Positions 18,388 through 28,056 of a DNA stretch of 64,000 nucleotides are shown piece after piece. Within the stretch, counting starts at the first letter, position 1. Every line of letters begins with the position of its first letter. The stretch is from Frateuria terrea. GTDB taxonomy: Bacteria > Pseudomonadota > Gammaproteobacteria > Xanthomonadales > Rhodanobacteraceae. The DNA is taken from the NCBI RefSeq assembly GCF_900115705.1, contig NZ_FOXL01000003.1, positions 1-64,000 of the forward strand. The letters run 5' to 3'. Position numbers and translations under genes: made by a program. The notes under the pieces were generated by a model. It worked only from the letters and a program-made list of their open reading frames with translations, was not told where the DNA came from and did no database searches.

Positions 18388-18777
18388 CTAGCGCGTGTAG
18401 TAGCCGCCGTCGGCCGCCAGCGCCGCCGGTATGCAGAACGTCTTCTGCATCACTGTAATCGCCACCGGCACGGCCACGCTCTTGGTCACCCCGCCCGCGG
18501 CCGCACAGTCGGCGCCCGCCGGCAGCCGGTAGTGGATGATCCGCACGGTGTACTGCGGACAGACGTCGGCGCAGGGGAATTCGACCACCACCGGCAAGCC
18601 GTGGTTGCGGCCGAGCTCCACCGTCTGGCCCATCATCGCGTGCTTGTCGAATGGCTTGGCGGCGTAGGCTTTCAGCGCCGCATCGCCTAGCAGTCCCGGC
18701 TCGCTCGCGCGGGTGGCGCAACCGGCACCGGCCAGGGTGCACAGGATCGACAGCACGACCGAGGTGATGCGTGGCAT
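18388..18777 (-). CDS. Putative lipoprotein, unknown function
   Basis: 129 residues. The N-terminus MPRITSVVLSILCTLAGAGC is a hydrophobic signal ending in a cysteine; GAGC is a weak match to the lipobox, so lipidation is likely but not certain. The mature part contains four further cysteines, two in FPCADVCPQY and one each in GADCAAAGG and KTFCIPA, which could form disulfides in the periplasm. The ATG at 18777 follows GGAGA and is preferred to the frame opening at 18804. No family was recognised. It is convergent with the M28 gene across an inverted repeat. Confidence 0.7.
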   Translation of the reverse strand: MPRITSVVLSILCTLAGAGCATRASEPGLLGDAALKAYAAKPFDKHAMMGQTVELGRNHGLPVVVEFPCADVCPQYTVRIIHYRLPAGADCAAAGGVTKSVAVPVAITVMQKTFCIPAALAADGGYYTR

Positions 18778-18877
18778 GGCTCGTCTCCGTGGACAGCTCG
18801 CCACCCTAGCGCAAGTTGCGCCGCGATACCTCCAGATCGCGCCTACGTCCTCAGGCCGTCTGGGTCGCGGGCCGGAC

Positions 18878-21800
18878 TCAGCCTCCGCGCAGCGGCATGG
18901 CCTGGTCGTGCCGCGCCAGTCGCGTGCGCACGCGATCGAGCGCCAGGTAGATCACTGGCGTCAGGTACAGCGTGAGCACCTGGGACACCACCAGGCCGCC
19001 GACCACGGCCAGGCCCAGCGGCCGGCGCACGTCGGCGCCGCTGCCGATGCCCAGTGCGATCGGCAGGGTGCCGGCGAAGGCGGCCATGGTGGTCATCATG
19101 ATCGGGCGGAAGCGTACGCGGCAGGCGTCGAAGATCGCCAGGGCCGGTGCCATGCCTTCCTCGCGCTGACGTTCCAGCGCGAAGTCGATCAGCATGATCG
19201 CGTTCTTCTTGACGATCCCGATCAACATCACGATGCCGACGAAGGCGAACAGGTCCAGCGACGCGCCGAACAGCACCAGCGTGAGCAGCGCGCCGACCGC
19301 CGCGGCGGGCAGGCCGGAGAGGATCGTCAGCGGATGGATGAAGCTCTCGTACAGGATGCCCAGCACCAGATAGATCACGAATACCGCGAGCAGAAGCAGC
19401 AGGCCCATGCCCTGCATCGAATCGGCGAACGCCTGCGCGGTGCCCTGGATCGAGCCGGTGATGGTCGCCGGCAGGCCCATCTTCGCCATTGCGCCGTCGA
19501 TCTCGCTGACCGCTTCGCTCAGGCTCACGCCGGGCGCCAGGTTGAACGACACCGTCACCGCCGGCAGCTGGCCCTGGTGGTTGACGGTGAGCACCTGCGG
19601 CTTGCGCGCGAAGCTGGCGACCGTATCCAGCGGCACCGCCTTGCCGGTGTTGGAGGTCACGTACAGGCGCGAGAGCACCGCCGGATCGTTCTGCAGCGCG
19701 CGCTCGACCTGCACGATCACCCAGTGCTGGGTGGCCGCGCCGTAGATGGTGGACACCTGGTTTTCGCCGAACGCCGCGCCGAGCGCGCTCTGCACCTGCG
19801 CCATGGTCAGGCCCAGCGGCGCGAGCTTGTCGCGGTTGACCTGCACCATGATCGACGGGCTGTTCAGATCCAGGTCGTTGGTGACGTCCTGGAAGCCGGG
19901 CAGCGCGGCGAAGGCATGGGTGACCCTGGCCGACCAGTCGTACAGCGCCTGGATGTCGATCGACTGCAGCGTGTACTGGTATTCGGACTTGCTTTGCCTG
20001 CCGCCGACGCGGATCGCCGGCGGATTCTGGATGTAGGTGCGGATGCCGGTGACCTGCGCGAACTTGCGCCGCAGTTCCGCGGTGACCTGGTCCACGTCGA
20101 GCTTGCGCTCACCGGCAGGCTTGAGCAGCAGGAAGATCGAGCCGTTGTTGACCGTCGCGCGCGAACCGCCCGCGCCCACGCTGGACATGTAGCCAGCAAT
20201 ATTCGGATCGTGCGCGACGATGTCGGCCAGGCGCTGCTGGCGCGCGACCATCGCGTCGAAGGAGATGTCTTCCGGCCCCTCGGTGTTCACGTGAAGCTGG
20301 CCGGTGTCGCCGGCAGGGATGAAATCCTTCGGCGCGACCACGAACAGCAGCGCGGTGACCACCAGGCTCGCCGCGAACGCCGCGAGCACCAGACGCGGGC
20401 GCTCCATGCACCAGCCAAGGCTGCCCAGGTAGCCGCGCTGCACGGCGTTGAAGCCGCGGTCGAAGCCGCCGATCAGCCAGTTCTTCCGTTCATGGTCGTG
20501 CGCCTTGACGAAACGGCTGCACAGCATCGGCGTGAGCGTGATCGCCACGACGCCGGAGATCAGGATCGCCACGCTGATGGTCACGGCGAACTCGTGGAAC
20601 AGCCGTCCCACGATGCCGCCCATGAACATCACCGGGATGAATACCGCGATCAACGACAGGGTCATCGAGAAGATGGTGAAGCCGATTTCGCCGGCACCCT
20701 TGATCGCGGCGTCGTACGGCGCTTCGCCCGCCTCGATGTGGCGCACGATGTTCTCCAGCATCACGATCGCGTCGTCCACCACGAAGCCGACCGCGAGGGT
20801 GAGCGCCAGCAGCGAGAGGTTGTCCAGGCTGTAACCGAGCGCGTACATCACGCCGAACGTGCCGATCACCGAGATCGGCAGCGCCACCGCCGGGATCAGC
20901 GTGGCCGAGAGATTGCCCAGGAACAGGTAGATCACCAGCACCACCAGCACACCGGCCAGCAGCAGGGTGAACTGCACGTCGTCGACCGAGGCGCGGATCG
21001 ACTGTGAGCGGTCGTACAGCACCTGCAGCTTCACCGACGGCGGCAGGCCGGCCTCGAAGCCGGGCAGCACCTGCTTGATGCGATCGACCGTCTCCACCGT
21101 GTTGGCGCCGGGCTGGCGCTGGATCGCCAGCACGATGGCGCGCTCGCCGTCGAACCAGCTGGCCTTCTGGTCGTCCTGCACGCTGTCGCGCGCCTGGCCC
21201 AGGTCACCCACGCGCACCGGCGCGCCGTTGCGGTAGGCCACCACCACGTCGTTGTATGCCGGCGCCCGCTCGAGCTGGCCATCGCTGCGGATCGGCAGCT
21301 GCTGGCGCTGACCGTACAGCGAGCCGGTGGCCTGGTTGACGTTGGCGTCGGCCACCGCCGCCTGCACCTGGTCGATGCCGATGCCGCTGGCGGCGAGCTT
21401 GTCCGGGTCCAGGCTGATCCGCACGGCGTACTTCTGCGAGCCGTATACGTTCACCTGCGCCACGCCGTCGACCATCGAAAGCTGCTGCGCCAGCTCGGTC
21501 TCGGCGTACTCGTCCACCTGCGTCAGCGGCAGCGTGGAGGAGCTCATCGCCAGGTACAGGATCGCCGCATCCGCCGGGTTGACCTTGCGGAAGGTCGGCG
21601 GCGTGGTCATCTCCTTCGGCAGCTGGCGCAGCGCCGAGGAGATGGCCGCCTGCACGTCCTGCGCGGCGGCGTCGATGTTGCGGTCCAGCTCGAAGGTCAG
21701 CGTGATCGAGGTCGAGCCCAGCGCGCTGGTCGAACTCATCGAACTGATGCCGGCGATGGTCGAAAGCTTGCCTTCCAGCGGCGTGGCCACCTCCGAGGCC

Positions 21801-21976
21801 ATCGTCTCGGGCGAGGCGCCGGGAAGGCTCGCGCTGATGCTGATGGTGGGAAAATCGACGTTGGGCAGTTCGTTCACCGGCAGCCGCGGGTAGGCCACGA
21901 TGCCGAACACCAGCAGCGCGGCCATCAGCAGCGTGGTCATCACCGGGCGGCGGATGCAGAGCTGGGGGATGTTCAT
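18878..21976 (-). CDS. RND efflux pump inner-membrane permease (HAE-1 family)
   Basis: 1032 residues, normal for AcrB/MdtB-C/MuxB-type pumps. The N-terminus MNIPQLCIRRPVMTTLLMAA is typical of the MdtC-like branch. The proton-relay aspartates are present in TM4 (AVGFVVDDAIVMLEN), and TM10 carries the conserved lysine in GIVKKNAIMLIDFA. Two large periplasmic loops are present. It exports drugs or toxic compounds together with the upstream adaptor and a TolC-like channel not found here. It is the last gene of a marR-adaptor-permease set and is separated from the adaptor by a repeat-rich gap. Confidence 0.95.
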   Translation of the reverse strand: MNIPQLCIRRPVMTTLLMAALLVFGIVAYPRLPVNELPNVDFPTISISASLPGASPETMASEVATPLEGKLSTIAGISSMSSTSALGSTSITLTFELDRNIDAAAQDVQAAISSALRQLPKEMTTPPTFRKVNPADAAILYLAMSSSTLPLTQVDEYAETELAQQLSMVDGVAQVNVYGSQKYAVRISLDPDKLAASGIGIDQVQAAVADANVNQATGSLYGQRQQLPIRSDGQLERAPAYNDVVVAYRNGAPVRVGDLGQARDSVQDDQKASWFDGERAIVLAIQRQPGANTVETVDRIKQVLPGFEAGLPPSVKLQVLYDRSQSIRASVDDVQFTLLLAGVLVVLVIYLFLGNLSATLIPAVALPISVIGTFGVMYALGYSLDNLSLLALTLAVGFVVDDAIVMLENIVRHIEAGEAPYDAAIKGAGEIGFTIFSMTLSLIAVFIPVMFMGGIVGRLFHEFAVTISVAILISGVVAITLTPMLCSRFVKAHDHERKNWLIGGFDRGFNAVQRGYLGSLGWCMERPRLVLAAFAASLVVTALLFVVAPKDFIPAGDTGQLHVNTEGPEDISFDAMVARQQRLADIVAHDPNIAGYMSSVGAGGSRATVNNGSIFLLLKPAGERKLDVDQVTAELRRKFAQVTGIRTYIQNPPAIRVGGRQSKSEYQYTLQSIDIQALYDWSARVTHAFAALPGFQDVTNDLDLNSPSIMVQVNRDKLAPLGLTMAQVQSALGAAFGENQVSTIYGAATQHWVIVQVERALQNDPAVLSRLYVTSNTGKAVPLDTVASFARKPQVLTVNHQGQLPAVTVSFNLAPGVSLSEAVSEIDGAMAKMGLPATITGSIQGTAQAFADSMQGMGLLLLLAVFVIYLVLGILYESFIHPLTILSGLPAAAVGALLTLVLFGASLDLFAFVGIVMLIGIVKKNAIMLIDFALERQREEGMAPALAIFDACRVRFRPIMMTTMAAFAGTLPIALGIGSGADVRRPLGLAVVGGLVVSQVLTLYLTPVIYLALDRVRTRLARHDQAMPLRGG

Positions 21977-22004
21977 GCGAAAACCGATTCAGTAGCGCAG
22001 TGCA

Positions 22005-22168
22005 GCTCCCTCACCCCTCCGGGGAGAGGGTTGGGGTGAGGGGCGGCTCTTGCGGGAGACGTGGCTTGCCCGCGGGCGTGTGGCTCTTTGATCCGGCTCC
22101 GTGTTGACGGCCCCGCGAGCCCCGGCCCCTCAGCCCGGCCCTCTCCCGGAAGGGAAGAGGGCGTAAGG
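22005..22168. repeat. REP-like pair of inverted palindromic repeats
   Basis: Two copies of one GC-rich motif lie in opposite orientation: CTCCCTCACCCCTCCGGGGA with its continuation up to about 22043, and CCCCTCAGCCCGGCCCTCTC with its continuation from about 22126. Read on the minus strand, the first begins CCCCTCACCCCAACCCTCTC, closely matching the second. About 80 bases of unique sequence lie between. The pair sits between the adaptor and permease genes of the RND operon. A similar pair lies at 53745-53869. Confidence 0.75.
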
Positions 22169-22171
22169 GAC

Positions 22172-23278
22172 CTAGGACGCGACACGGACTTTCGTCCCGT
22201 CGACCAGCAGCATCTGCCCTTCTGTCACGACCCGTTCGCCGGCGCTCAGTCCCTTGGCGATCACCTGCCGCCCGCCCGCGACCGGCCCCGGCGTCACGTA
22301 GCGCTGCGTGACGGTGTCGTCCGCTCCCACCACGAACACGAAGCTGCCGCGCGAGGAACTCTGCAAGGCCACCACCGGCACGGTGACCGCGTTGTCGATG
22401 CGCGTGGTAGGCAGCGTCACCTGTACGAACTGGCCCGGCGTCAGGCGCAGGTCCGGGTTGTCGAAGCGTGCCTTGAGCAGGATCGTACCGGTGGTGTTGT
22501 CCACCGCGTTGTCGACGAACTCGAGCTTGCCGGCCAGTGGCTTGGCGCCCGGCACGGTGGCGCGAACCGTTACCGGGCCGCGCGACAGCGCCGTGCGCAC
22601 GGCGCCCAGGCTGGCCTCGGGCAGGCTGAAGGCGACGCGGATCGGCTGCACCTGGTTGAGTACCACGATGTCGGTGGACTGCGCGCTCACCTGCGCGCCG
22701 GGCCACACCAGCGGCGCGCCGGTGATGCCATCGAACGGCGCCACGATGTGCGCGTAGTCGAGGTTGGCCTGCGCCAGCTCCTGCGCGGCATGGTCGCCCT
22801 GCAGCGTGGCCTGCGCCACGGCAAGGTTGGCCTGGTAGGTGTCGTAGTCCGCCTTGGAGACGTAGCCCTTGGCCAGCATATCGGCATAGCGCTTGCGGTC
22901 GGCCTGGGCCTTCTTCAGTTGTGCCTGGTCGCGCGCGACGGCGCCCTTGGCCTGGTCCAGCTGCGCCTTCAGCAGACGGGTATCGAGCTGAGCCAGCAGT
23001 TGGCCTTTCCTCACCCGGCTGCCCGGCTGGAAGGCCAGCGACTCGAGCTGGCCGGAAACCTGCGCGCGCAGCGTCACGCTGGACCAGGCCTCGGCGCGGC
23101 CAACCAGGTCGAGCGAAAGGTCGAGGTTGCCCTGCCGGGCCGCGGCCACCTGTACCGGTACAGCGCTGGCGGCCGGCTTGGCATCGGAGGCGTTCGTGCC
23201 AGGATGCCACGCGAAACGCGCACCGAGGGCGAAGAGCACGAGGACGGCCAGGAGCAGCAGGGTTCTTTTCGGGGACAT
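22172..23278 (-). CDS. RND efflux periplasmic adaptor (MdtA-like)
   Basis: 368 residues. The N-terminal membrane anchor (about 5-22, [18 protein letters not shown]) has no lipobox. The barrel-sandwich hybrid domain begins [16 protein letters not shown]; an alpha-hairpin of moderate length follows ([20 protein letters not shown]); and the lipoyl return strand is [18 protein letters not shown]. The beta-barrel contains [16 protein letters not shown], as in MdtA/MuxA. It bridges the RND permease and an outer-membrane channel. It follows the marR gene and precedes the permease, both on the same strand. Confidence 0.93.
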   Translation of the reverse strand: MSPKRTLLLLAVLVLFALGARFAWHPGTNASDAKPAASAVPVQVAAARQGNLDLSLDLVGRAEAWSSVTLRAQVSGQLESLAFQPGSRVRKGQLLAQLDTRLLKAQLDQAKGAVARDQAQLKKAQADRKRYADMLAKGYVSKADYDTYQANLAVAQATLQGDHAAQELAQANLDYAHIVAPFDGITGAPLVWPGAQVSAQSTDIVVLNQVQPIRVAFSLPEASLGAVRTALSRGPVTVRATVPGAKPLAGKLEFVDNAVDNTTGTILLKARFDNPDLRLTPGQFVQVTLPTTRIDNAVTVPVVALQSSSRGSFVFVVGADDTVTQRYVTPGPVAGGRQVIAKGLSAGERVVTEGQMLLVDGTKVRVAS

Positions 23279-23436
23279 GCCGACGTTCGATCCGGGGAGA
23301 GCCCGCGGTTACCGCGCGGGCAGGCCTCTGCCATGGGGCGAGCCTGCCACAACGCGGCAGCCGGCCAGAGGTTTACCTGTCATGGCATTTTCCCCCTCCC
23401 ATGCCTGCTGGCCCACTGCCAGAGGGCATGCCCGGG

Positions 23437-23907
23437 TCACTCGCCGCCGGTCTCGGCCTGGTCCAGCGCCTGCAGGTTGTCCTTGATGCGGCCGATCACG
23501 GCCAGCGCCTGGCTCAGCTCCTCGGCGCTGATGCCGGCGGTGGCGTCCTTGCGCAGGCCGCGGCCGATGTCCTGCATGTCGTCGATCACCGCACGCGCAC
23601 GCGGGGTCAGGTGCAATCGCCAGGCGCGGCGGTCCTTCGGGTCGGGCCGGCGTTCGACGAAGCCGGCGGCCTGCAGGCGGTCGATCACGCGGCCCACGGC
23701 GATCGGTTCCATTTCCAGGAACTCGGCCAGCTCGGTCTGACGCAGGTCTTCCGCGCGGTGGTGCAGCATCTTGATCGCCCGCCACTGCGCCCGGGTCAGC
23801 CCGAAGCGCACGGCGCGCCGGTCGAAGTGCTTGCGGAACAGCAACGTCACGTCGCTGAGCAGGTAGCCGAACGGAATGTCTTCGGGTTTCATCTTCTTGT
23901 TCTGCAT
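23437..23907 (-). CDS. MarR-family transcriptional regulator
   Basis: 156-residue winged-helix regulator. Core motifs are [40 protein letters not shown] as the recognition helix region, and the wing [16 protein letters not shown] with the typical D-x-R. It lies 158 bases upstream of the RND adaptor-permease pair on the same strand, which suggests it autoregulates and represses the pump, with inhibition relieved by pump substrates. The start is taken as ATG 23907; an in-frame ATG at 23892 also has a purine-rich region before it. It is divergent from the macro-domain gene. Confidence 0.9.
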   Translation of the reverse strand: MQNKKMKPEDIPFGYLLSDVTLLFRKHFDRRAVRFGLTRAQWRAIKMLHHRAEDLRQTELAEFLEMEPIAVGRVIDRLQAAGFVERRPDPKDRRAWRLHLTPRARAVIDDMQDIGRGLRKDATAGISAEELSQALAVIGRIKDNLQALDQAETGGE

Positions 23908-23961
23908 GTCCCCATCCCAGCGCCAAGGATAAGGCGCCGTCCGCGCGAAAAACCATCGTCC

Positions 23962-24489
23962 ATGTCGATCACCCTGATTACCGCCGATCTCACCCGCCTG
24001 GCCGTCGACGCGATCGTCAATGCCGCCAACCGGCAGTTGCTCGGTGGCGGCGGCGTCGACGGCGCGATCCATCGCGCGGCAGGACCGCGCCTGCTGCAAG
24101 CCTGTCGCGCGCTCCCGGAGGTGGCATCCGGCGTGCGCTGTCCGACAGGGGAGGCGCGGATCACGCCCGGTTTCGAGCTGCCGGCCGCCCACGTGATCCA
24201 CACGGTGGGCCCGGTATGGCGCGGCGGCAGCCACGGCGAGCCGGAACAGCTGGCCGCCTGCTACCGCAACGCACTGCAACTCGCGCGTGAACACGGGCTG
24301 CGCTCGATCGCCTTTCCCGCGATCAGCTGCGGCGCCTACGGCTATCCGCCGGAGCTGGCTGCCGAGGCCGCTTGCCGCAGCCTGCGCAGGACATTGGCCG
24401 AAGCGTATGCGCCAGCGATGGACGTGCGACTGTGCTTCCTCGACACAGCCATGACGCAGCTGTGGCAGCGCGTCTTCAACGCAGCTTGA
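23962..24489 (+). CDS. Macro-domain protein (O-acetyl-ADP-ribose deacetylase, YmdB-like)
   Basis: 175 residues, essentially one macro domain. ADP-ribose-binding motifs are [20 protein letters not shown], with the conserved N-A-A-N and glycine loop, then [21 protein letters not shown] and [12 protein letters not shown]. Such proteins remove the acetyl group from O-acetyl-ADP-ribose or hydrolyse ADP-ribose from proteins; YmdB also modulates RNase III in E. coli. It is divergent from marR and its 3' end overlaps the opposing batD gene by 14 bases. Confidence 0.93.
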   Translation: MSITLITADLTRLAVDAIVNAANRQLLGGGGVDGAIHRAAGPRLLQACRALPEVASGVRCPTGEARITPGFELPAAHVIHTVGPVWRGGSHGEPEQLAACYRNALQLAREHGLRSIAFPAISCGAYGYPPELAAEAACRSLRRTLAEAYAPAMDVRLCFLDTAMTQLWQRVFNAA

Positions 24490-26155
24490 ACGGATAGAGC
24501 GGCGGCAGCGGCGGCTCGTCGCCGGCGCCCTCCCCACGCCACTCAAAACCCTGCCGGAAGGCGGCAGCCAGGTCGGGTGCCGCGGTGCCTTCGCCCGCGG
24601 CGAAGCGGCGGCGCTGCAACTGCTCGATCGCCTCGCGCTGGCTGGCCGAGGCCAGTGCCGCGGCCAGCGCACCCAGGCTTGGCAGATGCGGGCGCTCCGC
24701 ACGCGCCCAGGCCAGCAGCGCGTGCGCCTGGGCCGCTGCATCGCTGCCGCGCGCGGCAGCCAGGAAGGCCAGGCGCAAGGTGCGTTGCGAGCCTGCCGAA
24801 GGCGCGGATTCATCCGGGGTCGTTCTTTTGCGACGACGCCACGTCCATCCGGCCGCAAGCGCGCCGCCGAGCAGCAGCAGTGCCACCGCCACCAGCACCA
24901 CGACGCGCCACGCGGGCGCACGCGCGGGAGAAGCCGGTGCGGCCACGGAGGCAGGCCTGGCCGGCACGACGCGCGCCGGTGTGGAGGTTGGCGCGGGTGC
25001 ATTCTGGCCGCCGGCGGCGGGCAGCACGGTCAGTGTACGCGCTGGAATGCGCGCTTCTTCGGGCTGCCCGCTCTGAACGTTCCACCACTTCAGCGTGATG
25101 GCCGGGATCGTCAGCGTGCCGGCCCGGCCGGGCACCACCGCGAAATTCTGCTGGCGCCGGCCGATCAGCCACTGGCCGTCGTTGCGCGTGCCGGTCACCG
25201 GCTTGTCCGGATAGACCGTGGCACCGTCGATGTCCGGCAGGCTCAGCGCCGGGAGCGCCTCGTAGGGCAGCCCCGTGGCCTGCACGGTCATGGCCAGGTC
25301 CAGCGGTTGGCCAACGTGCAGCTTGCCGTCGGCGGGGATGCCATCCAGGGTCAGGCTGAGCGCACGGGCCGGCAGCCAGGTGCTGCTGCCCCACTGCGAC
25401 GGCACCGGCTGCACCTCGATCGGCACCGACGGCGATGCGGCCGTGGCCGGCGTGCCCATGGCGAAGAAGCTGTCCGGATTGGACGGGTCGATCAGCTCGC
25501 CCTGGAAGCGCAGCGACGGCAGTTCGATCCTGCCGGCATGCTGCGGGATCAGCGCGTAGCGCCGCTCGATCACGTGGTAGGCGCGACCGCCGCGCACCAC
25601 GTCGTAGTCCAGGTCGTCGCCCAGCCGCCGCGCGTCGATGCCGGACAGTTGCGGATCTTCCAGCGAGCCGCTGCTAAGGGCCCCGGCGAAGTACAGACGC
25701 ACGGTGTACAGCAGTTGCTGTCCCACGCGCACCGTGGTCGGCTGCGCGCTGGCCTCCAGGAATACATCCTTGCCGCTGTTCGCCGCCGCCGTCGGATCGG
25801 GCGGCGTGACAGTGAGCGTGAGCGGCTGGGTGCGCCCGCCGGCGAAATCCAGCGCCGGTATCGCCAGCTGGCCGGCATGCTTCGGGCGTAAAGCGATGCC
25901 TACGGTGAACTGCACACTGCGCTGGCCGTTGACGATGCTTACGCCGGTGCTGCTGGACTGGCCGAGCACGTCGAAGTCGCCGGCCAGCGCGGAAAGATCC
26001 GGCGCCTGCGCCAGGCCACCGCCGGCGACCCGCAGGTTGAGCGTGACGGTGTCGCCCAGCTGCACCTGGTTGCGGTCGAGCGAAGCCTTTACCTGCGCCC
26101 CATGCGCCAGCAGCGGCAACAGCATGAGCAGCAGCAATGCGATCCATCGCTTCAT
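24476..26155 (-). CDS. batD: BatD-like membrane protein (oxygen tolerance family)
   Basis: 559 residues. The signal peptide ([20 protein letters not shown]) is followed by three or more Ig-like beta domains, starting [20 protein letters not shown], then one C-terminal membrane helix (about 405-430) with the basic stop WTWRRRKR, and a cytoplasmic tail. This is the BatD family, thought to assemble with VWA proteins BatA/BatB and a MoxR ATPase in the envelope; a role in stress or oxygen tolerance is reported in some bacteria, but the molecular function is unsettled. It overlaps batBC by four bases and is last in the operon. Confidence 0.9.
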   Translation of the reverse strand: MKRWIALLLLMLLPLLAHGAQVKASLDRNQVQLGDTVTLNLRVAGGGLAQAPDLSALAGDFDVLGQSSSTGVSIVNGQRSVQFTVGIALRPKHAGQLAIPALDFAGGRTQPLTLTVTPPDPTAAANSGKDVFLEASAQPTTVRVGQQLLYTVRLYFAGALSSGSLEDPQLSGIDARRLGDDLDYDVVRGGRAYHVIERRYALIPQHAGRIELPSLRFQGELIDPSNPDSFFAMGTPATAASPSVPIEVQPVPSQWGSSTWLPARALSLTLDGIPADGKLHVGQPLDLAMTVQATGLPYEALPALSLPDIDGATVYPDKPVTGTRNDGQWLIGRRQQNFAVVPGRAGTLTIPAITLKWWNVQSGQPEEARIPARTLTVLPAAGGQNAPAPTSTPARVVPARPASVAAPASPARAPAWRVVVLVAVALLLLGGALAAGWTWRRRKRTTPDESAPSAGSQRTLRLAFLAAARGSDAAAQAHALLAWARAERPHLPSLGALAAALASASQREAIEQLQRRRFAAGEGTAAPDLAAAFRQGFEWRGEGAGDEPPLPPLYPFKLR

Positions 26156-28056
26156 GGCAGGTCGTCCTCGGTCGCGCCGCCGTGGCGCTGGCGATACTCC
26201 AGCTCGAACTTGCGCCGCAGCAGCGCGCCCGGATCATCCGGCACTCGCTGCAGCGCCTGGCGCAGTTCGGCGGGCAGGCGTGCCTGCGGGTCGTCCTCGT
26301 CCAGCGCACCGAGCTGGTGCTCGTTGCCCTTGGCCTTGCGGGATGCGGCCAGCGCGCGATCCATCTGTTGCTTGAGCGCCTGCCCCGCACGTGCCGTGCG
26401 GGCCTGCTGCTCGGCCTGTTCCTGCGGTGTCAGCGGACGATTGGCGCCTTGCTGTTCCTGCTGCTTGCCGTCGTGCTGGCCGGCCTGGTCCTTGGCGCCC
26501 TGGGCATCGGACTGTTGCTGGCCCTGGCCCTGGCCCTGCTGCCCCTGGTTGTCCTGGCGGCCGTCCTGTTGCTCGCCACGGCGGTTGCCCTGGCTGTCCT
26601 TCTTCGACTGCTCGTCGCCCTGTCCCTGTTTGGACTTCGAGGACTTGCCGCCGCCCTGGTTCCGTGCGTCGTTCGGGGAATCCTGTTTGGGCGGCTGCCG
26701 GCGCAGCCAGTCCTCGACCGCCTTGCGATTGGCCGCGGCGTCGGCGTTGTGCGGGTCGAGCGCGAGCGCGCGGTCGTAGGCCGCCAGCGCCTCCTGGTAG
26801 CGGCCGGCCTTGGCCAGCGCGTTGCCGAGGTTGTATTGGGCATCGGTGGAGCCGAGCGGATGCAGCGCCTCGATCGCCTTGGCGTAGTCACCGGCGCGAT
26901 AGGCGGCGGTGCCGCGCAACGCCGGATCCCGGGCCAGTGCGGCTGCCTGCCTGGCGTGTCCATCGTCCAGCGCGTGCGCCGCCTGCTGGTCACGGCGCTG
27001 CCACAGGTCCTGCCAGGTGCCCGCTTCGGCGCGCCCCGGCAGCAGCGGCAACAGCACCAGCGGCAACAGCAACAGCCAGCCGCGGCGGAAGGCCAGCGCC
27101 AGCAATGGCAGCAGCGGCAGCAGCAGCCAGGGGCCGCGATCCTCCCACTGCGCGCTGTCCTGGCCGGTGGCGGCGCCTGCGTCGCCGCTGCGCAGTTGTT
27201 CCTGCAGGTTTGCGATGTCCGCGCGGTCGTCGCGCATGGGGACATAGCGCCCGCCGCCGGCCGCGGCCAGCGCCGCCAGCGCCGCGTCATCGCGTCCGGC
27301 CATAGCGACGTTGCCCTGGGCATCGCGCAGGAAGCCGCCTTCGGCCAGTGGCACCGGCCCACCCCTGGCCGTGCCCACGCCCAGGACCGACACGTGGACG
27401 CCTTCGGCGCGTGCCTGGCGCGCGGCCTTTTGCGCATCCGTGTCGGCGTCGTCGGTGATCAGCACCAGCGAGCCGCCGCCAACGTGGGCATCGCGGATGA
27501 GTTCGGCGCCGCGCGCGATCGCCGCGGCTGCGTTGTCGCCTTCGACCGGCATGGTGTCGGGCGCCAGCGCGTCGAGCAGGTCGTTGAGGCTGTTGGCATC
27601 GCTGGTCAGCGGCGCGACCACGAACGCCTCCCCTGCGTAGGCGACCAATCCGTTGAGCCCGCCGCGGTTGGCCGCGAACAGGTCGCGCGCCTTGTAGCGG
27701 GCGCGGTCGAGCCGGCTCGGCGTGACGTCGCGCGAAAGCATGTGTTGCGACAGCGAGATCGCCACCACCTGCGCGGCGCGATCGGCGAACAGCGGCTGCG
27801 GCACGCGGCTCCAGCTCGGCCCGGCAAAGGCCAGCGCCGCCAGCAGCCAGCCGAAGGCCAGTAACGCGGGCGGCACGCCGCGGGATTGCGCATGGCCCTG
27901 CAACAGATAAGGCAGCAGCTCGGGATCGACCAGCCGTTCCAGTTGCGCGCGCGCGCCCTGCCCACGCATCGCCAGCGCTGCGACCAGCGGCAGCGCGAGC
28001 AGCAGCCACAGCCAGCCCGGCCGCAGGAAATGGAACTGATGCAGCGCTTCGCTCAT
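26152..28056 (-). CDS. batB: BatB/BatC fusion: VWA domain plus TPR protein
   Basis: 634 residues. Two N-terminal membrane helices (about 15-30 and 63-82) precede a von Willebrand A domain (about 95-290), two hydrophobic segments (about 310-345), TPR repeats (AQYNLGNALAKAGRYQEALA) and a Gln/Gly/Lys-rich low-complexity tail. The metal-site motif is degenerate: S101-L-S103-Q-H105 stands where D-x-S-x-S is expected, although TSD and TDDAD follow. Metal-dependent ligand binding is therefore doubtful. It overlaps batA and batD by four bases each, so it is translationally coupled. Confidence 0.9.
   Translation of the reverse strand: MSEALHQFHFLRPGWLWLLLALPLVAALAMRGQGARAQLERLVDPELLPYLLQGHAQSRGVPPALLAFGWLLAALAFAGPSWSRVPQPLFADRAAQVVAISLSQHMLSRDVTPSRLDRARYKARDLFAANRGGLNGLVAYAGEAFVVAPLTSDANSLNDLLDALAPDTMPVEGDNAAAAIARGAELIRDAHVGGGSLVLITDDADTDAQKAARQARAEGVHVSVLGVGTARGGPVPLAEGGFLRDAQGNVAMAGRDDAALAALAAAGGGRYVPMRDDRADIANLQEQLRSGDAGAATGQDSAQWEDRGPWLLLPLLPLLALAFRRGWLLLLPLVLLPLLPGRAEAGTWQDLWQRRDQQAAHALDDGHARQAAALARDPALRGTAAYRAGDYAKAIEALHPLGSTDAQYNLGNALAKAGRYQEALAAYDRALALDPHNADAAANRKAVEDWLRRQPPKQDSPNDARNQGGGKSSKSKQGQGDEQSKKDSQGNRRGEQQDGRQDNQGQQGQGQGQQQSDAQGAKDQAGQHDGKQQEQQGANRPLTPQEQAEQQARTARAGQALKQQMDRALAASRKAKGNEHQLGALDEDDPQARLPAELRQALQRVPDDPGALLRRKFELEYRQRHGGATEDDLP

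Noticed and set aside
26300-26700. Low-complexity CTG/TTG-rich tract resembling a repeat array
   Set aside because: It is the Gln/Gly/Lys-rich coding tail of the BatB/BatC fusion, not a tandem DNA repeat or CRISPR.
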